Origin: Stromatinia cepivora
Lineage: Eukaryota > Ascomycota > Leotiomycetes > Helotiales > Sclerotiniaceae
Length of the DNA: 64,000 nucleotides
Assembly: GCA_014898415.1 (NCBI GenBank)
Contig: RCTD01000022.1
Span: forward strand, 186,001-250,000
Reading direction: 5' to 3'
Part shown: one piece after another, positions 24,835 through 37,900 of the stretch
How positions within the stretch are numbered: position 1 is the stretch's first letter
How the letters are laid out: the number at the start of each line of letters is the position of its first letter
The notes under the pieces: generated by a model
Database searches by the model: none
Told to the model about the DNA's origin: nothing
Seen by the model: the letters and a program-made list of their open reading frames with translations, nothing else
Made by a program: the position numbers and the translations under genes

Positions 24835-26001
24835 AGTTGTTGGCTATATAGAAAAGAGGGGGTACGAGGATATTGCAATAAAATCAAACGGAGAGATCCT
24901 ACGGCAAAAGAATGCTGTCGAAAAATCTTGAATGAAGGAAATGAAAACTTCCAAGGAAAATTTCGTACACCTGAGAAGAGGTGAAATATATATACAGGAT
25001 CTATCAATCACATTCTGGTAATAAAGAATTGTTGAACTCCAACATGAACTAACACAAGATAGGTGGCGACGTCGACGATAGTAATCGATATCTGAAAGAG
25101 AAAGCTTTAACAAAATCTGCTAGGAAGCTATCCGACATTTATTACTTTGTAGCAAGTGTTTGCCAAGGCGAAGAACAGAAAGGTTGATACCCGATCTTGG
25201 TATCATCAATGGTAATACAATAACATTGTAGGATTACTCCGAGTTTCTCTCCTTTCGCAGAAACTAATCATACCACAGGACTATAGGCTTATTCCGAATC
25301 TCTCCTCTTTCGCTCTTTCATCAATTCAGCACTAAGTTGATTTTGGTAAATGTACCAATTGGCTGCTCCAAAATCAAGTACATATTGGAACTCCTATTAA
25401 ACGTTAGCCTACGGCAGATACCGGTAAGATGATAGCTCAGTACATCAGGTATACAGAGAATTTTCTAGATATTATCAAGTTTCTTCTCTTTTCCATTCAT
25501 TTTCTCTTTCATCCAAACTGCTTTTGAGGCCGCTTCAATTTTACGGAAGAAACCGCCTTCCGTTGTGATACAGGAAAACCTTAGATGAAATTAAAGATTG
25601 ACTATTAACAAGAAGTAGCGGCTCTGAAGACAGTACAATCTATCTGTCCATACAAAGAAAGAATAGGCATCGAAGACAACTTTTCAGTCAAAAATATCAA
25701 TTATCACAAAGTTCACGCAGATGTAACAGCCAGGCCAGCCAGCAGCGCAAAGAAAGAAATGGGACATATCAGTTTCTGTAGTTCACAATTTCATATTCAA
25801 AGAAAAAAACAATTTTTGGTGGGTAAAAACCTCTTTTAAATTTCCCCTTCACTTGAAAGGGCATTTGATTCATTCGTTCAATTCAAACAAAAAGCGAAAG
25901 AACTTATCTTTCATTCATTGTTTCTCGACCGATGACTTATAATGAAAGGACTTCCTCACGAATTGTTCCACGTCCAGCGTGTAGCAATTCTCCTCGTCAA
26001 T
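24835..26001. other. Intergenic, no gene seen
   Basis: Promoter side of rhodopsin-like gene 2 and 3' flank of the eIF1-like gene. AT-rich; no coding or RNA gene recognised. Confidence 0.45.
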
Positions 26002-26382
26002 CTATCCGTGAACCACAACAGTCTCCTCACTCAATTCCGGCCCTTCCTTCGTAGTAAGAAACACAAAAATTTCCTTCCTGTAGTCTCCCTGAATCTGTAT
26101 CACCTCACCGTAAACCTTGTCTTCCACAATACTGCCGGCACACGCGAACTTCTTGAAAAACTGGACAAGTTTCTTCTTGTCAAATTTGTCAGGAAGTCCT
26201 TGGATGGTGGTGACCAAATATGGTTTCTTCTTGCCATCCTTGGTTACCTTAGGGGTCCCTTTGGTTTGCTGAGATCGGAGGTGGACTTTATTGGTTTGTT
26301 TGAGATCTACTTCACCTGCTTCGGCGAAAGCATCGACGGACTTAAAGTTCTCGATTTCAGAACCACTTTTGATTTGAGACAT
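26002..26382 (-). CDS. Divergent eIF1 (SUI1-domain) paralog
   Basis: Single-exon frame of 126 codons. The SUI1 fold is recognisable: TTIQGLPDKFDKKKLVQFFK, then KKFACAGSIVED, GEVIQIQGDYRKEI and a final VVVHG. In eIF1 this domain binds the 40S subunit and keeps start-codon selection stringent. Compared with canonical fungal eIF1 (about 113 residues) there is an insert of about 15 residues before the TTIQGLP strand (KGTPKVTKDGKKKP), the usual aspartate-lysine pattern after the strand is changed, and the canonical 'QRKD' reads YRKE. The N terminus keeps the IENFK...FAEA motif of ascomycete eIF1. It is probably a second, faster-evolving copy; the canonical gene would be elsewhere. It could also be the only copy if the species has drifted. 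Confidence 0.8.
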   Translation of the reverse strand: MSQIKSGSEIENFKSVDAFAEAGEVDLKQTNKVHLRSQQTKGTPKVTKDGKKKPYLVTTIQGLPDKFDKKKLVQFFKKFACAGSIVEDKVYGEVIQIQGDYRKEIFVFLTTKEGPELSEETVVVHG

Positions 26383-27492
26383 CTTTGCGGTTGTAGTGGT
26401 GGTAGTTCCTTGTGAGTTGGTGTTGATTGGCTGTTAGAAGTTAGTGAATTTGTTGTAATTTGTTAGGTGAATGTATGATTGTATGAATGATGAGGATATC
26501 ACTTGGGAGTTAGAGAGGCTTATATAGACCATCATGAGGAATTTTCCCGGAAGATATCAGAAGACAATGCTATTGTTTAGGTAGTTTTCCAACATTGTTC
26601 TTGTTTTGCGTGGGTGTTTCTTTATCTTGAGTATGCTAACTACTATGCCATATGCTTACTCGGAGTTGAAGCTAGCCCATTCTTTGCACGGTACATTGCG
26701 ATTATAGGCAAGATCACCTTACTCATTAGCATCCAATTTATATCAGTTTTTAAGTCTTAACATCCTCATAATTCAATTTCAACGCGCTAACCAGATCATG
26801 TATGGAAGTTGAGTCTACTAAACTACTATACAGGGCGAACGAATACACAACGACTTAACCCTTTTACCCAATACTCAAAACTTCTTGCTTTTAAATTTTC
26901 TCCTATTCTTTTCAGATGTCGTCTCCTCAAGCAACTCGGCTTATTATACAAGCTAATGTATGAATCCATCCCATGCTATTAAAGCTGCTGCACTAGCAGA
27001 CAATAGGCCGTATTCACACTCTCCAAGCCCATAAAAACCTATCATTCAAAATTAGATTTTGTAGCACCAACAGAAACTTAAGTGCAAGGTATAATATAAA
27101 AGACAGAATGTTCTAGGAGACTTTTCTAACAAAACACAGTATAAACCTCTCGATGAACTCATCAATAAAACTGGCCTTGGCGCAGCCCAAACCCGGCAAC
27201 GCCCTGGCGCCAGCCATAACTATAAGATAAACTAAGTATGAAAAGCGGTCGTGCCTTCATTGGTATGTTACTACCATCCATCCCTCCACCCATCCATCCC
27301 TATCCATAGCACGCCAGCCTGTCATTAATTCGTATGTACACCAATCCCTTCTCCCTATCTTCCTACCCTGAAGTATTCTAACCACAATAACCTATCACTA
27401 TCACCAAGAAGAAGAATATACAAGCACCAAACCAACCTAGTTTTGAGGCCATCTCTCACACCCCTCCCTGTTGGTCCATCAATGACATAACC
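26383..27492. other. Intergenic, eIF1-like promoter and 3' flank of Cut12-like gene
   Basis: No gene recognised. 27100-27490 is probably the 3' UTR of the next minus-strand gene. Confidence 0.45.
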
Positions 27493-29793
27493 CTAACGGC
27501 TATACCCTCCTCCCATTTTGTCAATACTACTCAATAAATTGCTCCTGCCACTCAGCCCACTGCCCGGTCTACTCCCCTGACTTGCCACACTTCCGTTACT
27601 CCCCTTTCTCTCTCTCCCTGCTCCTCCAATTCCCATCCCCATCCCAATTCCGCTCATACCACCCCGTCCAATCCTACTTCCTCCAGCCGCACTCGGTGCT
27701 CTCAAGCCACTCGGTCTATTGACACTACTTGTCCTTCCTAGCGTAGGACTCTTCATCTGACTCTCAAAAACATGTTGTTTCTTTTGCGAGACGGGCGTTT
27801 CTGGTATTGGTGAAGATCGAGTTGGAGCAGGTTTCTTTTCCTCTTCGAGATTCTTTGCAACCATTTCGTCGAACATTGCGATCATGGGGATCATTTCATC
27901 GACAGCTTGAACTAGTTTAGTCTTCTCGACTCTTTCCTCATCTAGCATATGTCGAAGATCCTCATTATCTTGTTTAACACTTTTAATTTCCATTCCTAAG
28001 CCCTTAAGTTCTGCCTCTAATTCCTGGGTTCTGGCATTACGCGCCGCCTGTTCTTCGACACCTTCCGCGGAAGGTTCCACTTTCGTCATCGTGTTATCGT
28101 GACCCAACTTTAAGTCTTCGTTTTCTTTGGTAAGTTGTTCGACAGTGGCTTCCAACTCCTTAACCTTCTTATCCCAGCGGCGTTCATAACTTTTCTTGAG
28201 AGCTTGGACTTTAGTTTCGTGTTTCTCTTTGTAAAGAGCATGCAACTCTCTAGATACCTTCTCGACCGCAATTTCGACAGTTCGACCTCCGCAATGGCAT
28301 TCGGTTGGTGATTTCAAGGCTGTCTCGGCGGGAGGTGAAGTAGCTCCAGGTGTGGTTTTCCCAGCACGCATAGCAGCCAAGTTTCTCTGCGCTTCTTGAG
28401 CCATAATCTCAGCCATCTCTCTCCTTCTCTCACTTTCCTCCAATCGGCCATCCAGCTCCTCACGTTCTTGCTCTGTTTGGACCATTTCTTCTCTCACGTT
28501 TCTTAACACAGCTTCCATTTCTCGACCTCTCTTTTCCCACTCCTCTTTTTCCGCCGCCAATTGATCTTGTATATTTCGTTCTTCTCGTAATTGTTCCAGG
28601 CTTTCACCAACTCTCTTCTCCGCGTCTCCAACGGCCGTTTTCATAAACTGCAATTCAGCTTCCTTTCCACTTAACGTAGCTTTCAAACTACTAATCTCCG
28701 ATAAGAAATCTGATTTCAACCTCTCAATTTCCCTAGGTGTAATAGAGGGTAAACTTCTAGGCGTAGGCGCAGGAGGAATGTCGAAATCTAAAAGGTTGCT
28801 CATTCGATTCGATTTCGGTGTTGCGGCAGTATTTTGCGCATACCAATGTTGATCGGGCGCAGAACTTTTCGAAGGTGACATTCTATGTCTCGAAGGCGAG
28901 GGACCACGGCCATTGAACCCGTTCATTTGTGCGGTAAAGTCAAGTAGGTTAGTGGTATTTCCATCATCTTTACTTTTAACATTTCTATGTCCGTATGGAG
29001 TTGGTGAAAAATCTTCGGATGCATTCACTTGTCTGCGTGCTGTAGCAGGGGTACTGAATCGATGACTTTGTCTCGGTGTTGGCCCACCCATATTTGAGAA
29101 TTTTGATGGACTGTGTCCAAGTTTGGAGAACATGGTCATATCTGGTACAGCGGAAAACTCGCTGAATGTGCTGACCATTGTATCATCCATCAAATTGTGC
29201 GCTTCGTTTGCTGAAGCGCCAGCGCTACCAGTCCCTATATAAGCAAAAGTTTCGTTTATCGTCTGTCCCTCCTCGTTATCATTATCATCATCGTCTTCTT
29301 CCAATATCTCGATCGCTTTCGTAAGTCCTTCATTATCTCTTAGCACTGGATCATCGAGGTCCATTTCCTGCTCAACGACGACCGGCGGTTCGGGCAATTT
29401 TAAAGGCGAAGGAGTAGCAGTAGGCTTTACGGGAAATCTCATAGGTGTCGACATCTTCCTCGGACTGCGCGTACCATCTGTTGGTTTGGTAGGTGACGAT
29501 TGGCTCTTCAATAGTTTCAGGGGTGACATATGTTCCCCATCAATCGAGTTCCTCGACGCCAGCATTTGCCTCCTAACGGGAGAGATATTCTCCTTAGTCG
29601 AATCCGTCGCATCATTTGCCGCATCTAGTGTCGCATCGACGAGAGGCGAACTCGGTGGACTCCCCACGCTCCCACTCATGGGTGTGTTTTCGGTATAGCT
29701 GGTATCTTCGGACATGTTGTTTGTATTGCTGATAACTGATGGACTTCCAGAATTGATATCTCCGCTGGTTAAATCCAATAGGGGCTCCGCCAT
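27493..29793 (-). CDS. Cut12/SnaD-like spindle pole body protein
   Basis: Intronless frame of 766 codons. The N-terminal half is disordered, rich in Ser, Pro, Thr and acids, with many S/T-P sites (for example NISPVRR, MSPLKLL, SPRKMSTPMRF, SPSPLK-like) that suit cyclin-dependent kinase. A conserved-looking block around residue 205 (DDTMVSTFSEFSAVPDMTMF) and the segment PSITPREIERLKSDFLSEIS (about 350) match, from memory, the fungal Cut12/SnaD family of spindle pole body proteins. From about 350 to 650 the protein is a long coiled coil (EREELDGRLEESERRREMAE, KVKELEATVEQLTKENEDLK). The tail is Gly/Ser/Arg-rich and basic. Known role of the family: spindle pole body anchoring and mitotic commitment. 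The coiled coil is certain; the family name is less so. Starts at ATG 29793 preceded by an AG that could be a 5'-UTR splice acceptor. Confidence 0.7.
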   Translation of the reverse strand: MAEPLLDLTSGDINSGSPSVISNTNNMSEDTSYTENTPMSGSVGSPPSSPLVDATLDAANDATDSTKENISPVRRQMLASRNSIDGEHMSPLKLLKSQSSPTKPTDGTRSPRKMSTPMRFPVKPTATPSPLKLPEPPVVVEQEMDLDDPVLRDNEGLTKAIEILEEDDDDNDNEEGQTINETFAYIGTGSAGASANEAHNLMDDTMVSTFSEFSAVPDMTMFSKLGHSPSKFSNMGGPTPRQSHRFSTPATARRQVNASEDFSPTPYGHRNVKSKDDGNTTNLLDFTAQMNGFNGRGPSPSRHRMSPSKSSAPDQHWYAQNTAATPKSNRMSNLLDFDIPPAPTPRSLPSITPREIERLKSDFLSEISSLKATLSGKEAELQFMKTAVGDAEKRVGESLEQLREERNIQDQLAAEKEEWEKRGREMEAVLRNVREEMVQTEQEREELDGRLEESERRREMAEIMAQEAQRNLAAMRAGKTTPGATSPPAETALKSPTECHCGGRTVEIAVEKVSRELHALYKEKHETKVQALKKSYERRWDKKVKELEATVEQLTKENEDLKLGHDNTMTKVEPSAEGVEEQAARNARTQELEAELKGLGMEIKSVKQDNEDLRHMLDEERVEKTKLVQAVDEMIPMIAMFDEMVAKNLEEEKKPAPTRSSPIPETPVSQKKQHVFESQMKSPTLGRTSSVNRPSGLRAPSAAGGSRIGRGGMSGIGMGMGIGGAGRERKGSNGSVASQGSRPGSGLSGRSNLLSSIDKMGGGYSR

Positions 29794-30698
29794 CTGCTAA
29801 TCCTCTTTGGTTGTGATTGTGATCGTGTATCTTTTTGAGTCAGTGATCATGCAATGTTTGAGATATTGTGTGGTGGTGGATAAACATTTTCGTAAGATCT
29901 GTTGTGAATGGTGGTTTTTTCTGTTTACGGGGCAACGTGCATCGCCAAAACTATTTCCCCGGTTCCGATAACTGACTCTCCATTTCTACTTTCACAATGG
30001 ACATTTAGATTTAATTATCAATAACTTCAAATTCCTATGATGCGAGAGAAGTGATTGATCTAGGAAGGGAATGATTGTATTTTGAATACTATCAGAATTT
30101 TAACTTACTGTCACAATCAGATGATACTGAATCATGAATTCAAGAAACCATCGTCACCGCCTCGACTTCCCGAAACTCAGGTATTCCTGGAATATTGAGA
30201 AATATCTTCAGACCCGAAAAAGATAGATGATTCATAGAGCGTTGACTATGTAGAATCGAAGCAAGAACTCAATGCCACTGTCGAGAATGATGCCCTCGTT
30301 CTTTTAAAGAATATCACACATGCATGGCAATGAATATGATGACGATGAAAGCAAATCGATTATTCTTAATTGCTTTGATATCAAATTATGTCATGGTACA
30401 GCTTTATCCAGATCCCACCAAACGCCTCTAGACCTCCCAATGGATATTCCCTCTTCACTTCGCAGATGCTATGCAGCCACCCAGAATGCACCTCAATTCT
30501 TAACACAACGCCGTAGAAGCAAGCAGTCAGCCGAATATAGCACCTATGACATATATATACATACACATCACATGCATCGAACCCGTCGACATACTTCTCG
30601 AAACTCGAAAATTAGACTTTGAGTAAAGCAAAATTTGAGAGATGAACGAATTGCTTGCCCACTCCTCACTCGGTGTCGTTAGCGCCATTCGCCATTCG
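29794..30698. other. Intergenic, no gene seen
   Basis: Promoter of the Cut12-like gene and 3' flank of the BRCT gene. Nothing coding recognised. Confidence 0.45.
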
Positions 30699-31623
30699 CT
30701 AATCCACGTTGGCCGTTTTCTTGAACATGCCATAAACGCTCTGCTGGCTTTTTGGAGCCACCTTGAGGTTCGAGAACCGCGTCTCGGGCAGTCTTTTTCC
30801 AGCCTTAATACTTTCTAGTACCCTGTATTGCCAAATGATTAGATGAATTCGCGAACAGGGGATGCCGGCAGCTCCGTACCATTCTACACCGACATATTTA
30901 ACTCCACAACCACCCATCCTTCGTATCTCTTTCTCCAACTTCCCGCCAGCCAAACCACCTCCAGCTCCACTTCCTACATGTGAAGGTTTGCCCAAGATAA
31001 CGTGTGTGACTTGGCGTCTGCCCAGATGCATGGACATTCGTGCTCCATTCTCTGCCAGCAAGTGCTTGAGCTTGTGGTCCGAGACCATTGGGTATGTACT
31101 CCCGTTTATGTAGATGACCAGCTCATCAAAGATGCCTCTAGACTTCCGGGCTAGATCCTCCTCTTCCACTTTCGTTTCATCTTCGAGTCTCCGCATCTCC
31201 ATCAATCGTTCTTCAGCGCTCATCGGCACTAAACGGGAAAGACAAGCATCAGTAAAGTATATTTGGCAACAATAAACAGGGAATATAGAAGGGACAACAA
31301 AACATACTGCCTGGTTTCCCCACTAACATATCACTAACACATTGTCTTGCTCTTGCCTTGACCTCTTTTGGAATCAGGGCTTTCGCTTTCTCATCCCAGT
31401 CTTCAGATCCTGCACCAACTTTATCGGAGATCCTTTTGCCACCTGTACCGCCAGACTTGAACTGGTGGCCTAACTTCATTGCCCGAGACTCCCTCCATCC
31501 CGTCGAGCCACCTAACTTATTCTCTGCTCGTTGATGCCCTGTAGCTGATGAATTCCAAGCATCAAAATGGGCGCCAAATACTGGTTTTGCTGCCGGAGGT
31601 ATTTGCGGTTTTGGGGGTGCCAT
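30699..31623 (-). CDS. Single-BRCT-domain protein
   Basis: Exons 31623-31308, 31228-30880, 30822-30699; 789 nt, 262 aa; introns 79 and 57 nt (donors GTATGT and GTACGG). The N-terminal 100 residues are basic and polar with no domain I recognise (starts MAPPKPQIPPAAKP). A coiled helix follows (AEERLMEMRRLEDETKVEEE). The BRCT domain covers about 130-235: IFDELVIYINGSTYP, then HLLAENGARMS (glycine-alanine turn), VTHVILGKP, and the final helix with the family tryptophan in VGVEWVLESIKAGKRL. BRCT modules bind phosphoproteins or DNA ends in DNA damage responses; the layout recalls the isolated BRCT of Rev1-type proteins but there is no polymerase domain. Start at 31623 is preferred over an in-frame codon 90 nt upstream because MAPP opens a typical N terminus. 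Confidence 0.82.
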
Positions 31624-34600
31624 GCTTATTTTCTCGTAAAGGATTGTAGATCCGTTTAGGCTTGCCTGTACTCTTTCTGTAAAGTTTGCGAACGATGATG
31701 ATCCGAGGATCAAAAGAATCTATTCGGACAAAGAAATGCCGATAGTAGTGCACTCATTGCCGTATCGAATATCTGAATTCCTACGGTCAGTCGATATTAC
31801 TTCATAATTCAGATATTTTATGCTGTACAGTTTCATGCGATCGCCATACATATTCATCGTTGTTGATTTTTTTTTGACTTGCGAGGAAGGGGGTAAGGAA
31901 AACATGAGCAAGCAAATGATTGATACAGTTACAGAAGGCGCGCCCGAAACACCAAATCACGTGAAACTAGCTCAGTTGATATCCGATTGACAAGATTCCT
32001 AAAAGTCTAGGAATAAATCAATCGACGCCGAATCCAGCCCTCATCCCAACAGCCCTCTTAAAAAAAACAAGTTCGTCATTTCAAGAAAAGCCATGTATCA
32101 CCAAGTTCACACAAGAAAATCTTATTCTCCGATATCTCCATTCGAGAACTACAGTAACTTCAAAGTTTCGAACGGGTACGGGATGATTGATGGGTGATCA
32201 CATCATGTTTTGGAAAATGAGAAAAATGAATAAAAATAATTAGATGGTGTGTATGGTGTTCATCAAAATTCAAGGTTGAGCGAGAATCAGTCATACCTTG
32301 GGAAGAAACATCCCCGATCATGCATTTCAATCCGATGATTCCTTCAAATTCCAATATCATCCGATACCTTTTCCAATTCTCTCCTTCCCAGCTCGAAATC
32401 TTTGGTTGAGCAAGGCAAGAAAACTCCCGGATATTTCTTCAAATGAGTTCCCCAATACCTTACTGAATCGAATTCAATTTAATATCTTTCTTCATTTGAT
32501 GATCTTTGTTTTGCCACTTCTTTTCCCCTTCTAAGTCTTTTCGTTAACGCATCTCTTGGTTACATGAAGAAGGGAGGGGGAAAGCTAATGGAGGCATAGC
32601 ATAGGATATGCAAGCAGCAAGTACCCGTTCGCCTCGGCTTGATGCACGATCGTTACAGTACAGTACCTACTGTGCTCTCCATAATTTGAACCTGCAACTA
32701 TGTCGTGCGTCTTTTATTCATTCCATTCTTTGCGTAACTATCCTCAGATGGATGGCTGGTGCGTCTTTCAGAAAAAGGCCAGAATACGAAAAATATCCAA
32801 TCGTGCATCTCCCAGTTCTGCAAGTTCCTATTTCCATTGAATGCAATCAAGTGAGTGGCGTGCGTAGTTGCTACCTCACATGCCTTTTCTATCCTGCGTG
32901 CCGCGTCTGCTCATTACTACTCTGTACTTCCATCTTGAATTTAACAGCCGTTTTCCGGTCATTAGCAAACATCATCTTACCTAGTACCTACCTCTATCGA
33001 CGACACCCTGTTAACTCTTCTATCGGTCGATAGTGTAATTATATTCTGGATGAGCCGCTATTGGGGTTGTACCGACCACCCAGTTCATTTAAAAAATCAT
33101 GCGCGAGCAATATACATCAATCCTAGATTTGCATCTTTTGGGACACGAGGGTAGTACCAAATTGGGGGTTGAGTCCGAGAGGTCGAAATTTGAAAATCTT
33201 TCCAACCATGTGAGGGTCACGAGAACATTTAGAGACTGACATGGCGAGTCTGGACTGATGTATGCGTGTATGGTGCGGGTTTGAAGTTTTAGGGACATGA
33301 CATGGGAACGGATACTCCCGTTTTCGCGGGCATATTGTAATATCCATAGTAAGATGCAAGTACCAATCCCTCCAACGTGTTGAAGTTCTTGGTACTTACA
33401 TACGGGGTACCTCCGAAAGGTTTTTGTTGGGGTTATACCCGGGAGGGTAAGCATATACTGGGTCTTGGGGAATTACGAAATATTGATACCTTATTGAGGC
33501 TGTATCTGATTTTAATTGTTTTGTTTGACTGTGTCAGCAGCGTTGAGGTTTGTGTTTCTTGTTTTGCAACCGATTGTCGGGTTCAAATGTATTTTCATAA
33601 CTGTTTGTATAAAACTTTTGGTCTTCTCTTGTTTTAGCCCTTGTTCATGAACCCGTGGGTTCAATTCATGGGTGTCGGAGAAGCTGACAGGATAATTAAG
33701 CGTGGTGCGTCGATATCCAAAATGTCCTTCCCAGTTACCGTAAGATTTTGTTGTGTTATTGTTCTTGTTGGACTAAAGTAGTGAGATAAGAAATTAGTTC
33801 TTCCAAGTCATCGTGTCATTATCGGGATGAAAAGAGCTTATTAGTTTACTTCAAACCATCAATTAGATCCCCAGGTATCCATCAGTTATTGATAACATAT
33901 TGAAAAAGTCCTTTCCAAGGTTCGTTGTCGCTAGAGCCAGAACCCCTCATCCGCCTCTCAAATCTCAACCATAAAAGGGCGGTGTGGAAGACGCTAAGAG
34001 AGACGCCATCCACCTCATTCTGATCGCCCAAACCCATAGCCTTGAACAAAAGAAAAAGAAAAGAAAAATTCAACGGCCTTTTCTCCGTCCCCGGCTAACG
34101 TTAGTAATTTTTGTTTAAAAATATTTATTAATTCTCTTCATGGGTTCTTCACTAGACACAAATCATTTTGATAGTTGTTAGTTGCTAGTTGCGATAGTAT
34201 AGCTCATTCATATGTTTAGATAATGGATGTGGAATTTTATCATAGCCATTAGTTACTTCAATACATGAATTCCATTCAAGAACATTTCCTCTAGTTTTCA
34301 AATATCCTTAAATACATGGCAGCTTCATGTAGAAATTCCCCTCCCCGGGCCCTCCCCGGGAGTAATTTTGGCGTCTAGAGTTCATGCTTTGTCCTATAAC
34401 TCTCATTCTCGCCAAGAATTTATACGCTCAGCGCGATGCAGCAGCGTAGTTCGTGGCCCTACCAGCACCATAGTCCGTTCAGCAAACTTTGAACCCCGCC
34501 ACTACGAGGGGAAGCACTGAAGCTTAGTCCAAGCACCATCCGCATCATCTCGCATGTATTTCCTTTCCTCACAGTCTTCTTGCAAATCTTACCTCAAACC

Positions 34601-34708
34601 ATCCTTCATTTGAAATAGCTATTGAAGGCTTCTCCTCAAAAAAAGTGTAATAAAAAACGGAGAATTACACCTCCCGATACATCCATAAAAGCCACCACCA
34701 AAATCCAC

Positions 34709-34933
34709 TCACTCACCACAACCTTCTCCAATCCAATAACCACCCTCCATAAGGCTAGCCCCAAACTCACCCTTCTGCACACGCGGAAAACGGTCCGTCT
34801 TACACCAAGCTCCTGAATCCCTGCGCAAGGCTTTTGGATCCCTGTTCTTGGCACACGCCTCTCCAATCAACTCCGCACAACTGTATGTAACGACAAACGC
34901 ACAACATCTCGAACCGCAAGCAAAGCAAGCCAT
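34709..34933 (-). CDS. Possible small cysteine-rich protein
   Basis: From ATG 34933 a 74-residue frame begins MACFACGSRCCAFVV and contains five cysteines in the first 28 residues (CFACGSRCC, YSCAELIGEAC). No signal peptide. A consensus donor (GTGAGT) at about 34779-34774 suggests the true 3' end is spliced and different from the open frame's stop. I do not recognise a family. Reasons for caution: it lies in a gene-poor region and has no paralog here. Kept only as a candidate. Confidence 0.25.
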   Translation of the reverse strand: MACFACGSRCCAFVVTYSCAELIGEACAKNRDPKALRRDSGAWCKTDRFPRVQKGEFGASLMEGGYWIGEGCGE

Positions 34934-37900
34934 GGTGGTGCCATGGTTACGAAAAAGGCGAAGCGAGAATTTCCCAAAACGTGTCACCGAGTAGGAATGC
35001 TGCTTTTTTGGTATTAGTGCGATATTTGTTGTGTTGTGTCGCTTGTAAATATTATCTTTTTTGTTCTAATTTCTAGTTTTTCATTTTTTTGGGGAACGGG
35101 GAAAAGATGACTAGGGGAACGAGGTCATGGATTGACGTGGTTGATGTTGATTGGGGTAACGTTGTTCAAAGCTTCCTCGATCGCTTTTGGGAAATGTGCT
35201 TACCTATCTATCTACCCTAGACGATGAAGAGCCTGGATGCCATAATTATATATGATCGACATTCTTTTTGAGGGGTTTTTGTATATGGATACGGCAGGGC
35301 AAGCCGTGAGCTAACTGATAGGATAGGACAGGATGGGATGAGGAACGAAGTTTTGCGATGAAAAGAATGGAGAGGAATTATTTGATTATAGATTTCCATT
35401 TGGATGATTTTTGAAATGAAAGATTTCAATTGCTATTGCTATTGCATAATGTATGTACTCTGTACAGAATAGTAAGTAGATCATACATACCAAAAAAAGC
35501 TTAAACCATTCAATTCATCATATTCTCCCATTTTCATCCTCTATTACCTCACCCAAAACATCCCAGCCATCTTCCTCCTCCAATAAGCAAGCCCTTCCCT
35601 TCCCTTCCCCTAATGCTGCTCGCAGCCGCTGCGCATGCATATTGCATACCTACTGCAAGTGTTTATTTCATATCCGTATTTCCTTTTTATTTCCTGATAT
35701 TCAAATCTTTTCAAATCAAATCTTTTCAATTCCATTCGATTGAAATCGAACCTACAAAGTACACTCCCTAGTAAAAAACTTCCAATTTCATTTCATAGAG
35801 TACATACAGTACAATATACTATCATTTAGTACCTACTTACAGTCCCGACATCAGAGTTAGACCCTGCAGATGCGGACGTGTTTAGTCTTTGCGTACAGAG
35901 TCCTGAGTTAACTAAGTCTCTGAGTCTGAATCTTTTGCCTACTCATCCTCATCCTCTAGCTCAGCTCTAGAAGCAACCCCCTCCCCCTTCCTCTCCCTCT
36001 CCCATCATCCCATGCCACCCACGATGAATCATCCAAAATACGTGGGTCACGTCCTACCAATGAATTAATAAAATAACCAGGATCTTCAGGATTACCAAGA
36101 GCAGCATTGGAGCGGTGAGCAGGAGAGCTGTAACTTACTTGCAAGACAACGTGACTGTATGTTTGTATTGAGATTGATGGATTCGCTATGCTATGCTATT
36201 CCAAGAATCCAATTATCAATTCAGAATCCAGAATCCAGATTTCAAGACCCAGAATTTGGAATTCCAGATTTGCCGACCAAAAAATAATAAAAAAAGATGC
36301 AATTTTCTTATATTTTATCGAGTATTCGTACACGATTGGGGTTCCGAACCTACCTACCAATTAACTACCAATAATGATAATCCCAAAATACAATGACTTC
36401 CTTCCTACATTCGTTCGTTGACATGTCGCCCATCCATTTACATCTACATTTATAATCTCTCCTCCATCAAGGACGCCCGATCTCATCGTACTCTAAATAC
36501 TTAAATAGCGCATAAAAACCAAAGAAGAGCGTGCTCTTAGTCTCGGAGAGCCGCATCATATCATTCACCAGCAGCTGTTGTAGAACTAACTTCTCATACA
36601 GAACTTCTCCGACATCTTACGTATACAGAGGAGTTCTTACCGAACAATTCTTACTCCATATCTACTTCCTACTTCCTACTTCCGAAAATCGGGGGGTTTG
36701 GTTTATGGGGTTTTGGTTTGGGAATACGGAATATTGTTTTTGATGGATGGTGTATATTTATATATATCGACAGTAAAGATAGATGAATAAATAAATTATA
36801 TATAGTATAATATGTATACTATACGTATACTATAAATCTACAATAATAATATACGAGTTTTAAAATCACAACAATATATTATATCAAATCAAAACTTATC
36901 AACAGGTAATCAGTCAGTCAATAGTAAAGATCTAATCAACGCATGCGTGGTGACGCAAGAAAGAAGCCCCGATGTTGTAGATTTTCAAATCGTTTGGTTT
37001 CTCTCTTTTTTATCAAATGATCATCTAGATATCTTCTTTTTCAAAAAACGAATCGCTATAATTATTCATCTCGATTTCTCCAGGTGAAAATAATAAAAAG
37101 TATTCCCAATTTCCTACGCACACAAACTCCCTGGAGGAAGGGATTTTCTCTGGTAACGGTATCATATGTATGTATGCATATATGCTGTACACAGTATTCT
37201 CTCGCACTCGCACCGTTCCTTGCGTCGGGGCCACGGAAGGCTAAGGCTGGTTATCTTCTTGATATCGATCTCAGCGTGTGCGAAAATGTGATACGATTTC
37301 GTAGCATACCATACATACCAATCCAATCCAATTCATCCATCCACAAGCATATGTGACATATCCGACTCAAAATTCAAAAGAATCAGAAGGATTGAAAATT
37401 GGCAAGTTCTCGAAGGACTTGAATTCGAGGCGGTTTCTTACTGGGGTGTGAACAATGTTGGTCATGACTAGATTGACAAGGTGGTCCACCAGTCTCCTTC
37501 GTCCACGATGATCGAGGACTCGCCGAGGCCAATTGTTCTTTGGTCACGAGCTCGAATACCGGTATGTCGTATATTGGGATTTGAAACAGGTGGTTGTATG
37601 TAATAATTAAGTATCCTATTCCCCCCGTTCTTGGATTTTCTTCCAATATCCGGGAATGGATTGATAACTTTACAAGCCGAGTTCCCGTTGAGTGGTTAAT
37701 CGAAATCCAAAATACGAAAGGATATTCATTGGGAATATTTCATCATGATGAAATGGATGTTGATGTCGTCTTTGCTATGAATTTCTGGATGGGTTAATGC
37801 AAAGGGGATCTAGAATCTTACCTTACCTTAGCTGCCACCCTGGCCTGCATGTCGGTACATGGGTTATTGGTTGTAAGCAAGCAAAATGGAGCTGTTTGAA

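Noticed and set aside
32608..33033. 141-codon frame in the gene-poor region
   Set aside because: No motif, no domain, mixed composition, no splice or promoter context; length is within chance for 12 kb of non-coding DNA.
35956..36144. 62-codon minus-strand frame with GRGRGRG tail
   Set aside because: The start overlaps a perfect splice-donor-like GTAAGT and the tail is a simple repeat; could be a fragment of a longer gene but I could not find other exons.
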